A stretch of DNA of 64,000 nt from Pacificimonas sp963710205 (GTDB taxonomy: Bacteria > Pseudomonadota > Alphaproteobacteria > Sphingomonadales > Sphingomonadaceae): assembly GCA_963710205.1 (NCBI GenBank), contig CAVPZG010000005.1, forward strand, positions 496,001-560,000. Reading direction: 5' to 3'. Below are positions 1-8,659 of this stretch, in pieces; position 1 is the first letter of the stretch, and the number at the start of each line of letters is the position of its first letter. The notes under the pieces are model-generated. The model had not been told where the DNA came from, did no database searches, and was given only the letters and a program-made list of their open reading frames with translations. A program made the position numbers and the translations under genes.

Positions 1-245
1 AGAAACGCTTCGGCCAGCGCCAGCAGCGCCACGCCTTCTTCGGTGTTCAGCCTGTATTCTTGCAGGAATTTCGCGATCCAGCTGTCCCGCTCAGCGTGTT
101 TCAGCTCCGCCAGCAGACCCAGCGCGCGCTGCTCGATTCGCACCCGTTCGTCCGGACTGACACGGGCATGATCTATCATGCCTTTCAGAATATCGGCTTC
201 GGGTGCGCGGTGCAGGGCGCGCATCTCGTCAAGGTAAGAAGTCAT
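1..245 (-). CDS. putA: PutA N-terminus (partial; proline dehydrogenase/P5C dehydrogenase)
   Basis: The reading frame starts at an ATG (complement of 243-245) and runs off the left edge, giving about 81 residues beginning MTSYLDEMRALHRAPEAD. The stretch LQEYRLNTEEGVALLALAEA matches the conserved N-terminal arm of bifunctional PutA, where LxEYxLSTEEGVALMCLAEA is the family signature before the proline dehydrogenase barrel. The family oxidises proline to glutamate in two steps at the membrane. Only the dimerisation arm is visible, so the catalytic domains and any DNA-binding domain cannot be checked. It is divergent from the MaoC gene, with 67 bp between the two starts. Confidence 0.75.
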   Translation of the reverse strand, partial: MTSYLDEMRALHRAPEADILKGMIDHARVSPDERVRIEQRALGLLAELKHAERDSWIAKFLQEYRLNTEEGVALLALAEAF

Positions 246-312
246 AGGTTTGAATGGCTCGCAGCGGGGACTAGATGTCAGCCATATCTAGCCAGTTTGG
301 AAAGGGACCGCC

Positions 313-774
313 ATGGGCCGCAAGACAATCACCAAGGATGACATTCTCGCCACTGCCGGTCAGGAAATTGGCAAGTCCGAATGGATGGAAATCACGCAGG
401 AGCGCATCAACCAGTTCGCCGACGCCACGAACGACCACCAGTTCATCCATGTCGATCCCGAAGCGGCGGCAAAAACCCCTTTCGGCCAGACAATCGCCCA
501 TGGTTTCCTGACCCTGTCGCTGATTGCTGGCATGGGATTTGAAGTCATTCCCACGGTCGAGGGCGCGAAAATGGGCGTCAATTACGGCACGGACAAGGTC
601 CGCTTCATGGCGCCCGTCAAAAGCGGCAAGCGCGTTCGCGGCGTCTTCGTGATGAAGGACATCAAGGAACGCGGCCGCGGCATCCTGCAGATGATCTACG
701 ATGTCACGGTCGAGATCGAGGGCGAGGAAAAACCCGCACTGAAGGCGGAATGGATTTCGCTGACCTACATCTAG
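313..774 (+). CDS. MaoC-like (R)-specific enoyl-CoA hydratase
   Basis: A 153-residue single hot-dog domain. The hydratase 2 motif is visible as FADATNDHQFIHVDPEAAA, with Asp41 and His46 as the expected catalytic pair, followed by the glycine-rich TPFGQTIAHGF helix region. The length is normal for stand-alone MaoC/PhaJ-type hydratases, which hydrate trans-2-enoyl-CoA to (R)-3-hydroxyacyl-CoA. A purine-rich Shine-Dalgarno stretch (aaaggga, about 299-305) sits just upstream of the ATG. The thiolase gene follows after 57 bp on the same strand, so the two probably form a fatty acyl-CoA unit. Substrate chain length cannot be told from sequence. Confidence 0.85.
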   Translation: MGRKTITKDDILATAGQEIGKSEWMEITQERINQFADATNDHQFIHVDPEAAAKTPFGQTIAHGFLTLSLIAGMGFEVIPTVEGAKMGVNYGTDKVRFMAPVKSGKRVRGVFVMKDIKERGRGILQMIYDVTVEIEGEEKPALKAEWISLTYI

Positions 775-831
775 CGGACGCCCCCGAAACCACCGTCTCC
801 CCCAATATCAGAATGATAAGGAACCATTGCC

Positions 832-2010
832 ATGCGTGAAGCCGTCATCGTTTCCACCGCCCGTACCCCCATTGGCCGCGCCTATCGCGGCGCGTTCAAC
901 AACACGCCGTCGCCGACGCTCGCCGGCCATGCCATCGAACATGCCGTGAAGCGCGCGAAGATCGACGGCGCGGAGGTCGACGACGTCATCGTCGGTGCGG
1001 CCATGCAACAGGGTGTGCAGGGCGGGAACATCGCCCGCAACGCGGCGCTTCGCGGCGGCCTCCCGGTCAGCGTGTCCGGCATGTCGCTCGACCGTCAGTG
1101 CGCCTCTGGCCTGATGGCCATCGCGACGGCTGCCAAACAGATCATCGTCGACAATATGTCGATCGCCATCGGCGCGGGCGTCGAAAGCATTTCCATGGTG
1201 CAGACGCCCGAAATGCGCGTCGGTGCGGATCCGGAGCTTCTTGAAATGCATCCGCATATCTACATGCCGATGTTGCAGACGGCGGAGGTTGTCGCGGCGC
1301 GCTACAACATTTCCCGTGACGTCATGGACGAATATGGCCTGCAGTCCCAGCAGCGCACCGCCGCTGCGCAGGAAGCCGGCAAATTCGATGACGAGATCGT
1401 TCCGCTCACCCGCAAGATGATGATGAAGAACAAGGAAACCGGCGAAGTCACGGAACATGAAGTGACGCTGGAAAAGGATGAGGGCAATCGGCCCGAAACC
1501 AATCTTGCCGGGCTTCAGGGGCTGCAGCCCGTGCTCGGTCCCGACAAGACGATCACGGCGGGCAACGCATCGCAGCTGTCGGACGGCGCCAGCGCGTCGG
1601 TCCTGATGGAGGCGAAGGAGGCGTCAAAACGCGGCCTGACGCCCCTCGGCCGCTATGTCGGCATGGCCGTCGCCGGGCTCGAACCCGACGAAATGGGCAT
1701 CGGCCCCGTCTATGCCATCCCCAAGCTCCTTGAGCAGACCGGCGTGAAGATGGACGAGATCGGCCTCTGGGAACTCAATGAGGCCTTCGCCGTGCAGGTC
1801 ATCTACTGCCGTGACAAGCTTGGCATCGACAACGAGATCCTGAACGTCAACGGTGGTGCCATTTCCATCGGCCATCCCTATGGCATGTCCGGCGCGCGGA
1901 TGACCGGCCATGCGCTCATCGAGGGCAAGCGCCGCGGCGCGAAATATGTCTGCGTCACCATGTGCGTGGGTGGCGGCATGGGCGCTGCGGGTCTGTTTGA
2001 GGTCCTCTGA
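832..2010 (+). CDS. Acetyl-CoA acyltransferase (thiolase)
   Basis: A 392-residue thiolase of standard length. The acyl-accepting cysteine is Cys90 in LDRQCASGLMAI, the second catalytic motif is His348 in GAISIGHPYGMSGAR, and the proton-relay Cys378 lies in CVGGGMGAAG at the C-terminus, so all three signature motifs are intact. The N-terminal STARTPIGRAYRGAF is also typical. It catalyses thiolytic cleavage or condensation of acyl-CoA. Its position just after a MaoC hydratase suggests beta-oxidation rather than a purely biosynthetic acetoacetyl-CoA thiolase, but this is inference. It is convergent with suhB, with 68 bp between them and no convincing U-tract terminator. Confidence 0.92.
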   Translation: MREAVIVSTARTPIGRAYRGAFNNTPSPTLAGHAIEHAVKRAKIDGAEVDDVIVGAAMQQGVQGGNIARNAALRGGLPVSVSGMSLDRQCASGLMAIATAAKQIIVDNMSIAIGAGVESISMVQTPEMRVGADPELLEMHPHIYMPMLQTAEVVAARYNISRDVMDEYGLQSQQRTAAAQEAGKFDDEIVPLTRKMMMKNKETGEVTEHEVTLEKDEGNRPETNLAGLQGLQPVLGPDKTITAGNASQLSDGASASVLMEAKEASKRGLTPLGRYVGMAVAGLEPDEMGIGPVYAIPKLLEQTGVKMDEIGLWELNEAFAVQVIYCRDKLGIDNEILNVNGGAISIGHPYGMSGARMTGHALIEGKRRGAKYVCVTMCVGGGMGAAGLFEVL

Positions 2011-2078
2011 TCCGGGACCATATCTGCCCCGCCGTTGGACCCGCTCTCTGGCGGTGCCGACGGCGGCGATAGGTCAGG

Positions 2079-2879
2079 CTATTTCCTCAGCGCGCCCGCC
2101 ACCAGCTTGTGCAGCTTCGAGTGCAGCGCTCCGTTGGCGGCAATGATTTCGCCATCCATGATCCGCTTGTCCGCGCCGCGATAATCCGTGACGAAACCGC
2201 CTGCCTCCTTGACCAGCAGGACACCCGCCGCCACGTCCCAGATGTTCAGGTCCTTTTCCCAGAATCCTTCATAGCGTCCGGCCGCCACCCAGGCGAGGTC
2301 GAGCGCAGCGCTGCCAAAGCGGCGAATACCGGCCACCTGCGGCGCGACGGCGTCCAGCTGGCGGCGGAAGTCGGCATGGTCGCCATGCGCGTTATAGGGA
2401 ATGCCCGTGGCGATCAGCGCCTCGGCCATGTCGCGGCGACCCGATACGCGCATCCGCTTGTTGTGCAGAAACGCGCCCTTGCCGCGCTCGGCCCAGAAAA
2501 ATTCGTCGGTCAGCGGCTGGTAGACGCACCCCGCGACGACTTCGCCGCGCACTTCGGCGGCGATGGATATGGCAAAGTGGGGGATACCGTGCAGGAAATT
2601 GGTCGTGCCGTCGATGGGGTCGATGATCCAGCGCGGCTCGCCTTCCTTGCCCTCGATGATCCCGCGTTCTTCCAGCAGGAAATTCCATTCCGGACGCGAC
2701 TGCTGCAGGATTTCGACGATCATGTCCTCCGCCTCGCGGTCGGCGGTTGACACGAAATCCGATGGTCCCTTGCGGCTGACCTGCAATTGCGAGACTTCGC
2801 CAAAATCGCGGCGCAGCTTCGGCGCGGCCTTTCTCACCGCCTTGTCCATGACGCTGATCAGCGCGGGGCGTGCGGGCAC
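2079..2879 (-). CDS. suhB: Inositol-1-monophosphatase family protein
   Basis: A 266-residue inositol monophosphatase-fold phosphatase. The metal-binding motif WIIDPIDGTTNFLHGIPHFA is intact and the second motif appears as LNIWDVAAGVLLVKEAGG. I chose a GTG start at 2879 (PARPALISVMDKAVRKA), because alphaproteobacterial SuhB proteins begin just ahead of this helix; a longer frame would run back through the upstream gene. Only 2 bp separate it from the upstream stop codon, so it is translationally coupled to the small secreted protein and efp. The family removes phosphate from inositol 1-phosphate; in bacteria SuhB also takes part in rRNA antitermination. Confidence 0.9.
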   Translation of the reverse strand: MPARPALISVMDKAVRKAAPKLRRDFGEVSQLQVSRKGPSDFVSTADREAEDMIVEILQQSRPEWNFLLEERGIIEGKEGEPRWIIDPIDGTTNFLHGIPHFAISIAAEVRGEVVAGCVYQPLTDEFFWAERGKGAFLHNKRMRVSGRRDMAEALIATGIPYNAHGDHADFRRQLDAVAPQVAGIRRFGSAALDLAWVAAGRYEGFWEKDLNIWDVAAGVLLVKEAGGFVTDYRGADKRIMDGEIIAANGALHSKLHKLVAGALRK

Positions 2880-2881
2880 GC

Positions 2882-3217
2882 CTAGTTCGCCTTTGGTTTG
2901 GGCGCGGGGGCGCCGCACAGGCGCGACAACACGATCAGCGCCTTGGTATTGTCCTTCCCGTCGATCTGCGGATTGGCCTTCAGCGTTTTCGTCAGCGCCT
3001 CGCTGATCTCTTTCAGCGGCTTGCCATACAGGCACCCGAACAGCGCGTTCTTCACGGGCACGGGCACATCCTTGGATTCGATGGCGCTGGTAATCAGGCC
3101 AAGCGTCCGCACGGACGCATCGATCTCGGCCTTGCTGGGCTGCTTTTGCTGCGCGGCGGCAGGCGAAATCGCCAGACCGGCAACCGCGGCGGCAAGAACG
3201 ATATTCTGGATACGCAT
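2882..3217 (-). CDS. Small secreted protein of unknown function
   Basis: A 111-residue protein beginning MRIQNIVLAAAVAGLAI with a clear signal peptide; cleavage is expected after SPAAA, ahead of QQKQPSK. The mature part is about 85 residues, helical and lysine-rich, with two cysteines (FGCLYGKP and SRLCGAP) that could form a disulfide. The ATG at 3217 is preceded by AAAAGGG at good spacing; a TTG two codons earlier is less likely. It lies between efp (2 bp from its stop) and suhB (2 bp), so it is co-transcribed with both. I do not recognise a family. An exported function is the only safe inference. Confidence 0.7.
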   Translation of the reverse strand: MRIQNIVLAAAVAGLAISPAAAQQKQPSKAEIDASVRTLGLITSAIESKDVPVPVKNALFGCLYGKPLKEISEALTKTLKANPQIDGKDNTKALIVLSRLCGAPAPKPKAN

Positions 3218-3219
3218 GA

Positions 3220-3783
3220 TCAATCAGCCCTTTTCACATATTCCTGGGAGTATACGTCGACAACGACGCGAGTTCCCGCAGCGATATGCGGCGGCACCAT
3301 GATGCGGACACCATTCTCAAGCACTGCAGGCTTGTAGCTGGAGGAGGCGGTCTGCCCTTTGACGACTGCGTCCGCCTCGACGATTTCGCATTCCGCCTGG
3401 TCGGGCAGCTGGACCGAAATCGGACGGTCCTCGTACAGCTCCAGCATGACCTGCATGCCATCGGTCAGAAACGGTGCGGCATCGCCCAGCAGGTCCGCAG
3501 GCAGCATCACCTGTTCATAGGTTTCCGTATCCATGAACGTCAGCATGTCGTCCTCGGCATAAAGATACTGGAAATCCTTGGTGTCGAGCCGAACCTTTTC
3601 AACCGTCTCCGAAGAGCGGAAGCGGTTGTTCGTCTTGCGGCCATCGAGCAGGTTCTTCATTTCGACCTGCATGTATGCGCCGCCCTTGCCGGGCTGCGTG
3701 TGCTGGATCTTGACGGCGCGCCACAACCCGCCCTCGAACTCGATGATGTTGCCCGGACGAATGTCCACGCCAGAGATTTTCAT
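3220..3783 (-). CDS. efp: Translation elongation factor P
   Basis: A 187-residue EF-P with the three-domain KOW/OB layout at normal length. The tip of domain I is TQPGKGGAYMQVEMKN, with a lysine at position 33 where EF-P proteins carry their modifiable residue. EF-P binds ribosomes stalled at polyproline stretches and promotes peptide bond formation. It heads a minus-strand run efp, small secreted protein, suhB with gaps of 2 bp. No EpmA/EpmB-type modification gene is in the window, so the modification state of Lys33 is unknown. Confidence 0.95.
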   Translation of the reverse strand: MKISGVDIRPGNIIEFEGGLWRAVKIQHTQPGKGGAYMQVEMKNLLDGRKTNNRFRSSETVEKVRLDTKDFQYLYAEDDMLTFMDTETYEQVMLPADLLGDAAPFLTDGMQVMLELYEDRPISVQLPDQAECEIVEADAVVKGQTASSSYKPAVLENGVRIMVPPHIAAGTRVVVDVYSQEYVKRAD

Positions 3784-3822
3784 GGGAAATCCTGAAATGT
3801 GAGAGAATATGTGCCGCCCTTA

Positions 3823-4530
3823 TCAGGCAGCGGGTTGTTCCTCAAGGAGCGCGGCGAAGCGCTTCATTGCCGGGCCGGCACCGCCGGAGGCGTTCCAGAT
3901 CGCACCGCTCACTGCCAGAAAATCCGCGCCGCTCTCGATCAGCGGTTTTGCATTGTCCGGCGTGATGCCGCCGATGGCGACGCAGGCGACTTCGCTGATC
4001 GTCGTCCACCAGCCCAGGATGGAGGGATCGGGCCGGTGCGTCACATCCTTGGTGCCGGTCTCGTAAAAGGCACCGAACGCCACATAGTCCGCGCCCTGTT
4101 CGCCCGCCTGCATGGCGAGGTGGCGGCTGTCGTGGCAGGTCACGCCGATCTGCGCCTGATGGCCAAGCAGGCTGCGCGCCTCGGCGACACTGCCGTCGGA
4201 CTGGCCAAGGTGAACGCCGTCCGCTTCCATCTGAGCGGCAAGGTCCGCCCGGTCGTTGACAACAAGGGCCACTTCATAGGCGTCGAGGATGGGCTTTATG
4301 ACGCCGCCGGCGCGCAGGACTTCCATGTCGCTGCACCCTTTCAGGCGCAGCTGGAAGGCCGCAGCGGGTCCGGCGTCAAGGGCCGCCTTCAGCTGTTCGG
4401 GGAAACCGGGATCGAAACGCGGCGGCGAGATCAGGTAAAGCTGGCAGGGTGGACGGCCTTCACCGCCCTTGTTCTTCATGGCGCCGCCGAAGCGGTCGGC
4501 GAATTCGGGATCGAGGTCAATCTGCGTCAT
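3823..4530 (-). CDS. thiE: Thiamine phosphate synthase
   Basis: A 235-residue TIM barrel. Visible motifs are LYLISPPRF at strand 1, FQLRLKG, the central ADGVHLGQSDGSVAEAR loop that binds pyrophosphate in the family, and the phosphate-binding VAIGGITPDNAKPLIESGA. The family couples HMP-pyrophosphate and thiazole phosphate to give thiamine phosphate. The chosen ATG at 4530 starts MTQIDLDPEFADRF and overlaps the end of the upstream methyltransferase gene by 14 bp. A longer frame to 4623 would lie inside that gene and is rejected. No TPP riboswitch was seen. Some proteins of this subfamily may have diverged in function. Confidence 0.82.
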   Translation of the reverse strand: MTQIDLDPEFADRFGGAMKNKGGEGRPPCQLYLISPPRFDPGFPEQLKAALDAGPAAAFQLRLKGCSDMEVLRAGGVIKPILDAYEVALVVNDRADLAAQMEADGVHLGQSDGSVAEARSLLGHQAQIGVTCHDSRHLAMQAGEQGADYVAFGAFYETGTKDVTHRPDPSILGWWTTISEVACVAIGGITPDNAKPLIESGADFLAVSGAIWNASGGAGPAMKRFAALLEEQPAA

Positions 4531-5167
4531 GCGCCGAGCGCCTAGCAGCTTTCGACCCCGATACGAAAGTCGCATCCACGGCCTTGCGCACGGTGTCATG
4601 CCGAATGTCCGTAAAGCCCGCATGGCGCATCAGGCCGGAGGCTTCCTCCCCGGTCCAGAGGCGAAAGCCATGTTCGTGGCCGGGCCATTTCCGCATTTGT
4701 TCGGCGGGCTCGAAGCCAATGACCGCACGTCCGCCGGGGCGGAGCACGCGGTGGATTTCCGCGAAGCCCTTCGCGGGGTCGTCCCAGAAATAGAGGTTGT
4801 GCAGACTGGCGACACGGTCGACCGTGGCATCGGCAAGCGGCAGATGTGTCGCCGTTCCCTGTACCAGTTTCAGTCTGGGTTCGTCCGCGAAGCGGCGCTT
4901 GCCGCGGGCGACGATATCGGGCGAAATGTCGACGCCGGTGACATGCCCGCGTCCGCTGGCCAGCACCGCGGCCAGCAGATCGCCGCCGCCGAAGCCGATC
5001 TCCAGCAGGTCGTCCGCCTCGCCCGGTTGCAGGCGCTCCAGCATCAGCCGGTTGTCCTCCCGGCTCATGCGGTTCAGCCAGGGCGCGATCAGCAGGCGGC
5101 CGAGCGCGCCGGAAGGCCGTGCGAACTGGCGCGCCAGCATGCGGTGGAACCAGTTCACCATGTTCAT
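4517..5167 (-). CDS. Class I SAM-dependent methyltransferase
   Basis: A 216-residue UbiE/Methyltransf_11-like enzyme. SAM-binding motif I is DDLLEIGFGGGDLLAAVLA, the acidic residue after strand 2 is in VTGVDISPDIVARG, and motif III is RVLRPGGRAVIGFEP. The N-terminal helix (MVNWFHRMLARQFARPSG) resembles small-molecule or lipid methyltransferases. Two ATGs are possible (5167 and 5161). It lies 18 bp downstream of the aldolase and overlaps thiE, so it belongs to that transcript. The substrate is unknown. Confidence 0.78.
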   Translation of the reverse strand: MNMVNWFHRMLARQFARPSGALGRLLIAPWLNRMSREDNRLMLERLQPGEADDLLEIGFGGGDLLAAVLASGRGHVTGVDISPDIVARGKRRFADEPRLKLVQGTATHLPLADATVDRVASLHNLYFWDDPAKGFAEIHRVLRPGGRAVIGFEPAEQMRKWPGHEHGFRLWTGEEASGLMRHAGFTDIRHDTVRKAVDATFVSGSKAARRSAHDAD

Positions 5168-5185
5168 GGCATCAGGCCTGCGGGA

Positions 5186-6082
5186 TCAGGTCGTTGACGC
5201 GGCGCAAATCTTGTCGATGGCCGCGGCAAGCGTGCGGTCGAATTCCGCATCGTCCATCTGGTGTCTCAGGTCCTGCAGCAGCGCACGGCTGAAACTGGCG
5301 ATCATGCCATGATTTTTTGCGAGTTCCGCGCAGGCGTCATCCTGCGAAAAACCGCCGGAAAGCGCGACGACACGCGCGACCTTCGGGTGCGCCACCAGCG
5401 GCGCGTAAAGGTCCGCCTCGCAGGGGATCGACAGCTTCAGCATGACCCGCTCGCCGTCTGGCAGGGCATCGAGGGCGCGCGTCAGTTCCTTCAGCAGGAT
5501 CGTGTCGCAGGCGGCGCGGCTCTCCGACTTGATATTCACTTCAGGCTCCAGGATCGGCATCAGCCCCTTGGCCAGAATACGCTTTCCGACCTCGACCTGC
5601 TGGTCGACAATGGCGGCGATGCCGCTTTCTGAGGCGTGATTGATGACAGAGCGCATCTTCGTGCCGAAAATGCCCTTCGCCTTCGCATGGTCCAGCTGCG
5701 CCTCCAGCTCCGGCATCGGCTTCATCAGCTGGACGCCGTCGGCCTCGTCCTCCAGCCCCTTGTCCACTTTCAGGAAGGGAACGACCCCGCGCTCCCACAG
5801 CAGCGTCGGGACCGGTTTGCCGTCCGCTTCGCCGTTCATGGTCTTTTCAAACAGGATCGCACCCAGCACCTTGTCCCCGTTGAAGGAGGGTGATGTCACG
5901 ATCCGCGACCGCATCTGGTGGATGAGCGCGAACATTTCGTCGTCGCCCGAATAGGCGTCTTCCTCGATGCCATAGCCCCGCAGCGCTTTCGGCGTCGAAC
6001 CGCCGCTCTGGTCCAGCGCCGCGATAAAGCCGTTGCCGCCTACGATCTGCGCCATCATCTTCACATCGTGCATTGAAATCAT
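5186..6082 (-). CDS. Fructose-bisphosphate aldolase class I
   Basis: A 298-residue class I aldolase of the short bacterial type. Characteristic segments are IAALDQSGGSTPKALRGYGI near the N-terminus, LLWERGVVPFLKVDKG, ILEPEVNI and VMLKLSIPCEADLY, which should include the Schiff-base lysine region. The C-terminus is CAAST. It cleaves fructose 1,6-bisphosphate to the two triose phosphates. It is the first gene of the minus-strand block ending at suhB, so its promoter should be in 6083-6262, which it shares with the divergent PEP-CTERM gene. Confidence 0.9.
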   Translation of the reverse strand: MISMHDVKMMAQIVGGNGFIAALDQSGGSTPKALRGYGIEEDAYSGDDEMFALIHQMRSRIVTSPSFNGDKVLGAILFEKTMNGEADGKPVPTLLWERGVVPFLKVDKGLEDEADGVQLMKPMPELEAQLDHAKAKGIFGTKMRSVINHASESGIAAIVDQQVEVGKRILAKGLMPILEPEVNIKSESRAACDTILLKELTRALDALPDGERVMLKLSIPCEADLYAPLVAHPKVARVVALSGGFSQDDACAELAKNHGMIASFSRALLQDLRHQMDDAEFDRTLAAAIDKICAASTT

Positions 6083-6194
6083 GTCCTGCCTGTTATTTCA
6101 GCGCGCGCGATAGCGAACTGTCTGGTGGACAGCAATGAACGGAATCCATGACAATGTTGACAGACAGGGAACAGGGGCCGCGGGCTTCGGTCCG

Positions 6195-6214
6195 GGCGGG
6201 ATATGAATCCCGCC
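6195..6214 (+). repeat. Perfect 8-bp inverted repeat in a leader
   Basis: GGCGGGAT and ATCCCGCC are separated by a 4-nt loop (ATGA), giving a stable hairpin between the divergent aldolase and PEP-CTERM genes, 49 bp before the latter's ATG. There is no U-tract, so it is more likely a leader hairpin or operator than a terminator. A TTGACA box lies upstream at 6157-6162 on the plus strand, but no good -10 follows at standard spacing. Confidence 0.4.
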
Positions 6215-6262
6215 GCTACTCTGTTATGCGCGTTCCCACAGCAATCAACAGGGGAGGCCATC

Positions 6263-6907
6263 ATGCGCCGCTTTGTAATCCCGTTCTGTGCTGTTGCGTC
6301 CTGTTTGCTTTCCACCGCCGCCGCCGCCGTCACGATCCAGGCGGGCGTCATCGAAACCGATGGCGACCGTGCGACGGTCGATCTCATTTATTTCAGCACG
6401 GAGGCTGCCGGTCTTAGCGACATTGGCCTGGTTGCCCGATGCGGGCTTTGCGATGTCATTACCGACGAAGCGGTGGGCATCAATCTCTATGAGGTCAATG
6501 CGGACGGCACGCCGGGGCCGCTGATTGCGTCGGCACCCGGAATGGCGGGCGAGAATTTCCAGGGCTTTGACGACATCATGCTCGCCATGGGCGATTTCGT
6601 CGTCGCCGTCGGATCGTTCGAACTTCTGATGGGGGAATTTCCGCCGTTCCAGATCGACACCAATGTCACGCGCGATTTCGAATATGAGCTCGCGCTGACC
6701 GGACAGGCCGACAATGGCGGTGTGTACTGCACCATCGATGGCAATCTCGACGGCAGCGTCACTATCGACGTCCGCCGCGCCGGCGCGGTCTGCGCGCTGC
6801 CCTCGGCGGATATTCCGGAACCTGAAATTGCGGGGCTGCTCGGACTTTCCCTCCTTCTGGGCGGTTTCGCGCGTCGACAGGCGCGTCGCGGCACGCCGCC
6901 GTCATAG
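6263..6907 (+). CDS. PEP-CTERM sorting-domain protein
   Basis: A 214-residue exported protein. A signal peptide spans MRRFVIPFCAVASCLLSTAA with cleavage near AAAAV. The C-terminus has the three-part PEP-CTERM signal: IPEPEIAG, a hydrophobic helix (LLGLSLLLGGF) and a basic tail (ARRQARR). Such signals are processed by an exosortase that anchors or releases proteins at the outer surface. The middle is acidic and beta-rich with a CGLC motif and no family I recognise. The ATG at 6263 follows a strong GGGGAGG Shine-Dalgarno; an upstream ATG at 6203 lacks one and would mask the signal peptide. No exosortase gene is in the window. Confidence 0.8.
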   Translation: MRRFVIPFCAVASCLLSTAAAAVTIQAGVIETDGDRATVDLIYFSTEAAGLSDIGLVARCGLCDVITDEAVGINLYEVNADGTPGPLIASAPGMAGENFQGFDDIMLAMGDFVVAVGSFELLMGEFPPFQIDTNVTRDFEYELALTGQADNGGVYCTIDGNLDGSVTIDVRRAGAVCALPSADIPEPEIAGLLGLSLLLGGFARRQARRGTPPS

Positions 6908-7012
6908 TTGCCATCTCGCCGCTTTCCATAGGGAAGGCGGGGCAATATCCTCCCGGCCGGACACAAGTGCGGCTTCGTCCGTTCTTTGACCGGCCGGCAG
7001 GGGATATGATGC

Positions 7013-8659
7013 ATGTTGAAGCGTGACTACGGAATTTCACTTGGAAAGACACTGACGGGTGACGATCCGATAATTCGCAATATTTTCCTGTGGTTACCAC
7101 CATTTCTTGCGATATTGGTTATATGGGCGGCCAATCTCCTTTGGGCTCCACTTTACCTACTTCTGATCCTTGTCGTTCCGCCCTTCCTGATCGCCATTTA
7201 CGACCTGTTCCAGACGCGGCACACATTGTGGCGTCTCTATCCCTTCGCGGCCCGCATGCGCTGGTTCTTCGAGGATCTGCGTCCCTTCTTCCACGCCTAT
7301 TTCGTGGAATCCGATCTCGAAGGGCGGCCGTTCAACCACGACCAGCGCGCGCTCGTCTATGCGCGGGCCAAGGGCGAGGAGGACTCTCAGCCGTTCGGCA
7401 CGGAGCTCGACGTCTATCAGTCGGAATATGAATGGCTTTCGCATTCCATGGCGCCAGAGATGGACGCCGCGCACGATCCCCGCGTCGATGTGGGCAATTC
7501 GCAGTGTAAACAGCCATATTCCGCCAGCTGCTTCAACATCTCCGCCATGAGCTACGGCTCCCTCGGCAGCCACGCGATCATGGCCCTGAACAAGGGGGCG
7601 AAAGCGGGCAATTTCTACCACGACACGGGCGAGGGCGGCATCAGTCCCTATCACCGCCAGGGCGGCGACCTCGTCTGGGAACTTGGCACGGGCTATTTCG
7701 GCGCGCGTGATCGCGACGGCAATTTCGACCCCGCCATGTTCGCGGACAAGGCGCAGGACGATCAGGTCAAGATGGTCGAACTGAAGCTTTCCCAGGGCGC
7801 GAAGCCCGGGAAGGGCGGCATGCTTCCCGCTTCCAAGGTGACGCCGGAAATCGCCAGAATACGCGGCGTACCGGAACATCGTGATGTCCTGTCACCCGCC
7901 GCGCATTCCGCATTCCACACACCAACCGGCCTTTTGGAATTCGCCGCGAAAATGCGCGATCTCTCAGGCGGTAAACCCGTAGGCATCAAATTCTGCGTCG
8001 GATATCCGCACGAACTCTTCGCGCTCTGCAAGGCGATGCTGGAAACCGGGATCCGGCCTGATTTCATCGTTGTCGACGGCGGCGAAGGCGGAACGGGCGC
8101 AGCGCCGCAGGAAATGTCGGACCGCGTCGGCATGCCGCTTCGGGAGGGGCTCATCATGACACGCAACGCCCTCGTCGGCTGCGGAATCAAGGACGATATT
8201 CGCCTTGTCGCGGGCGGCAAGGTTCACAGCGGCGCATCGCTTGCCATGAATTTCGCCATCGGCGCCGACTGGTGCAACGCGGCACGCGCCTTCATGTTTT
8301 CGCTCGGTTGCATACAGTCGCAGCAATGCCATACGGACAAATGTCCAACCGCTGTGGCGACCACCTCACCCGCCCGCCAACGCGGCCTTGTCGTTGAGGA
8401 TAAATATAAGCGTGTCGCCAGTTTTCACGAGAAAACCGTCAAGGCATTGCGTGATATCATGGTGGCATCGGGAGTCCGCCACCATACGGACTTCCGCCCG
8501 TTCCATCTCAGGATGCGGCTGAATCCGTCGCAGATGAAATCGGTGGACATGATCTATGAATTCCTCGCTCCCGGCCAGCTTCTGGCGGAACCGGAAGGCA
8601 CAAAATATGCGCGTCACTGGGCGATGGCACAGGCGGACAGTTTCCGCCCCAGATGCTAG
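7013..8659 (+). CDS. FMN-binding glutamate synthase-family protein
   Basis: A 548-residue protein with two N-terminal transmembrane helices (about residues 25-65, including LPPFLAILVIWAANLLWAP) followed by the FMN-binding GltB-type barrel. Barrel landmarks are NISAMSYGSLGSHAIMALN, GKGGMLPASKVTPEIARIRG, FIVVDGGEGGTGAAPQE and the cysteine cluster in FSLGCIQSQQCHTDKCPTA, which matches the 3Fe-4S site of glutamate synthases. There is no glutaminase domain. Proteins of this type (YerD-like) are widespread but their substrate is not established. Its stop codon shares a CTAG tetranucleotide with the stop of the convergent zntB-like gene. Confidence 0.85.
   Translation: MLKRDYGISLGKTLTGDDPIIRNIFLWLPPFLAILVIWAANLLWAPLYLLLILVVPPFLIAIYDLFQTRHTLWRLYPFAARMRWFFEDLRPFFHAYFVESDLEGRPFNHDQRALVYARAKGEEDSQPFGTELDVYQSEYEWLSHSMAPEMDAAHDPRVDVGNSQCKQPYSASCFNISAMSYGSLGSHAIMALNKGAKAGNFYHDTGEGGISPYHRQGGDLVWELGTGYFGARDRDGNFDPAMFADKAQDDQVKMVELKLSQGAKPGKGGMLPASKVTPEIARIRGVPEHRDVLSPAAHSAFHTPTGLLEFAAKMRDLSGGKPVGIKFCVGYPHELFALCKAMLETGIRPDFIVVDGGEGGTGAAPQEMSDRVGMPLREGLIMTRNALVGCGIKDDIRLVAGGKVHSGASLAMNFAIGADWCNAARAFMFSLGCIQSQQCHTDKCPTAVATTSPARQRGLVVEDKYKRVASFHEKTVKALRDIMVASGVRHHTDFRPFHLRMRLNPSQMKSVDMIYEFLAPGQLLAEPEGTKYARHWAMAQADSFRPRC

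Noticed and set aside
2880..3035. Extension of suhB to an ATG at 3035
   Set aside because: It would run through the small secreted protein gene; the GTG at 2879 fits the family N-terminus.
3784..3822. TPP riboswitch near thiE
   Set aside because: No THI-box type sequence was recognised, and thiE sits inside a transcript that starts at the aldolase gene.
4531..4623. Extension of thiE to 4623
   Set aside because: It lies inside the methyltransferase gene; ATG 4530 fits ThiE length.
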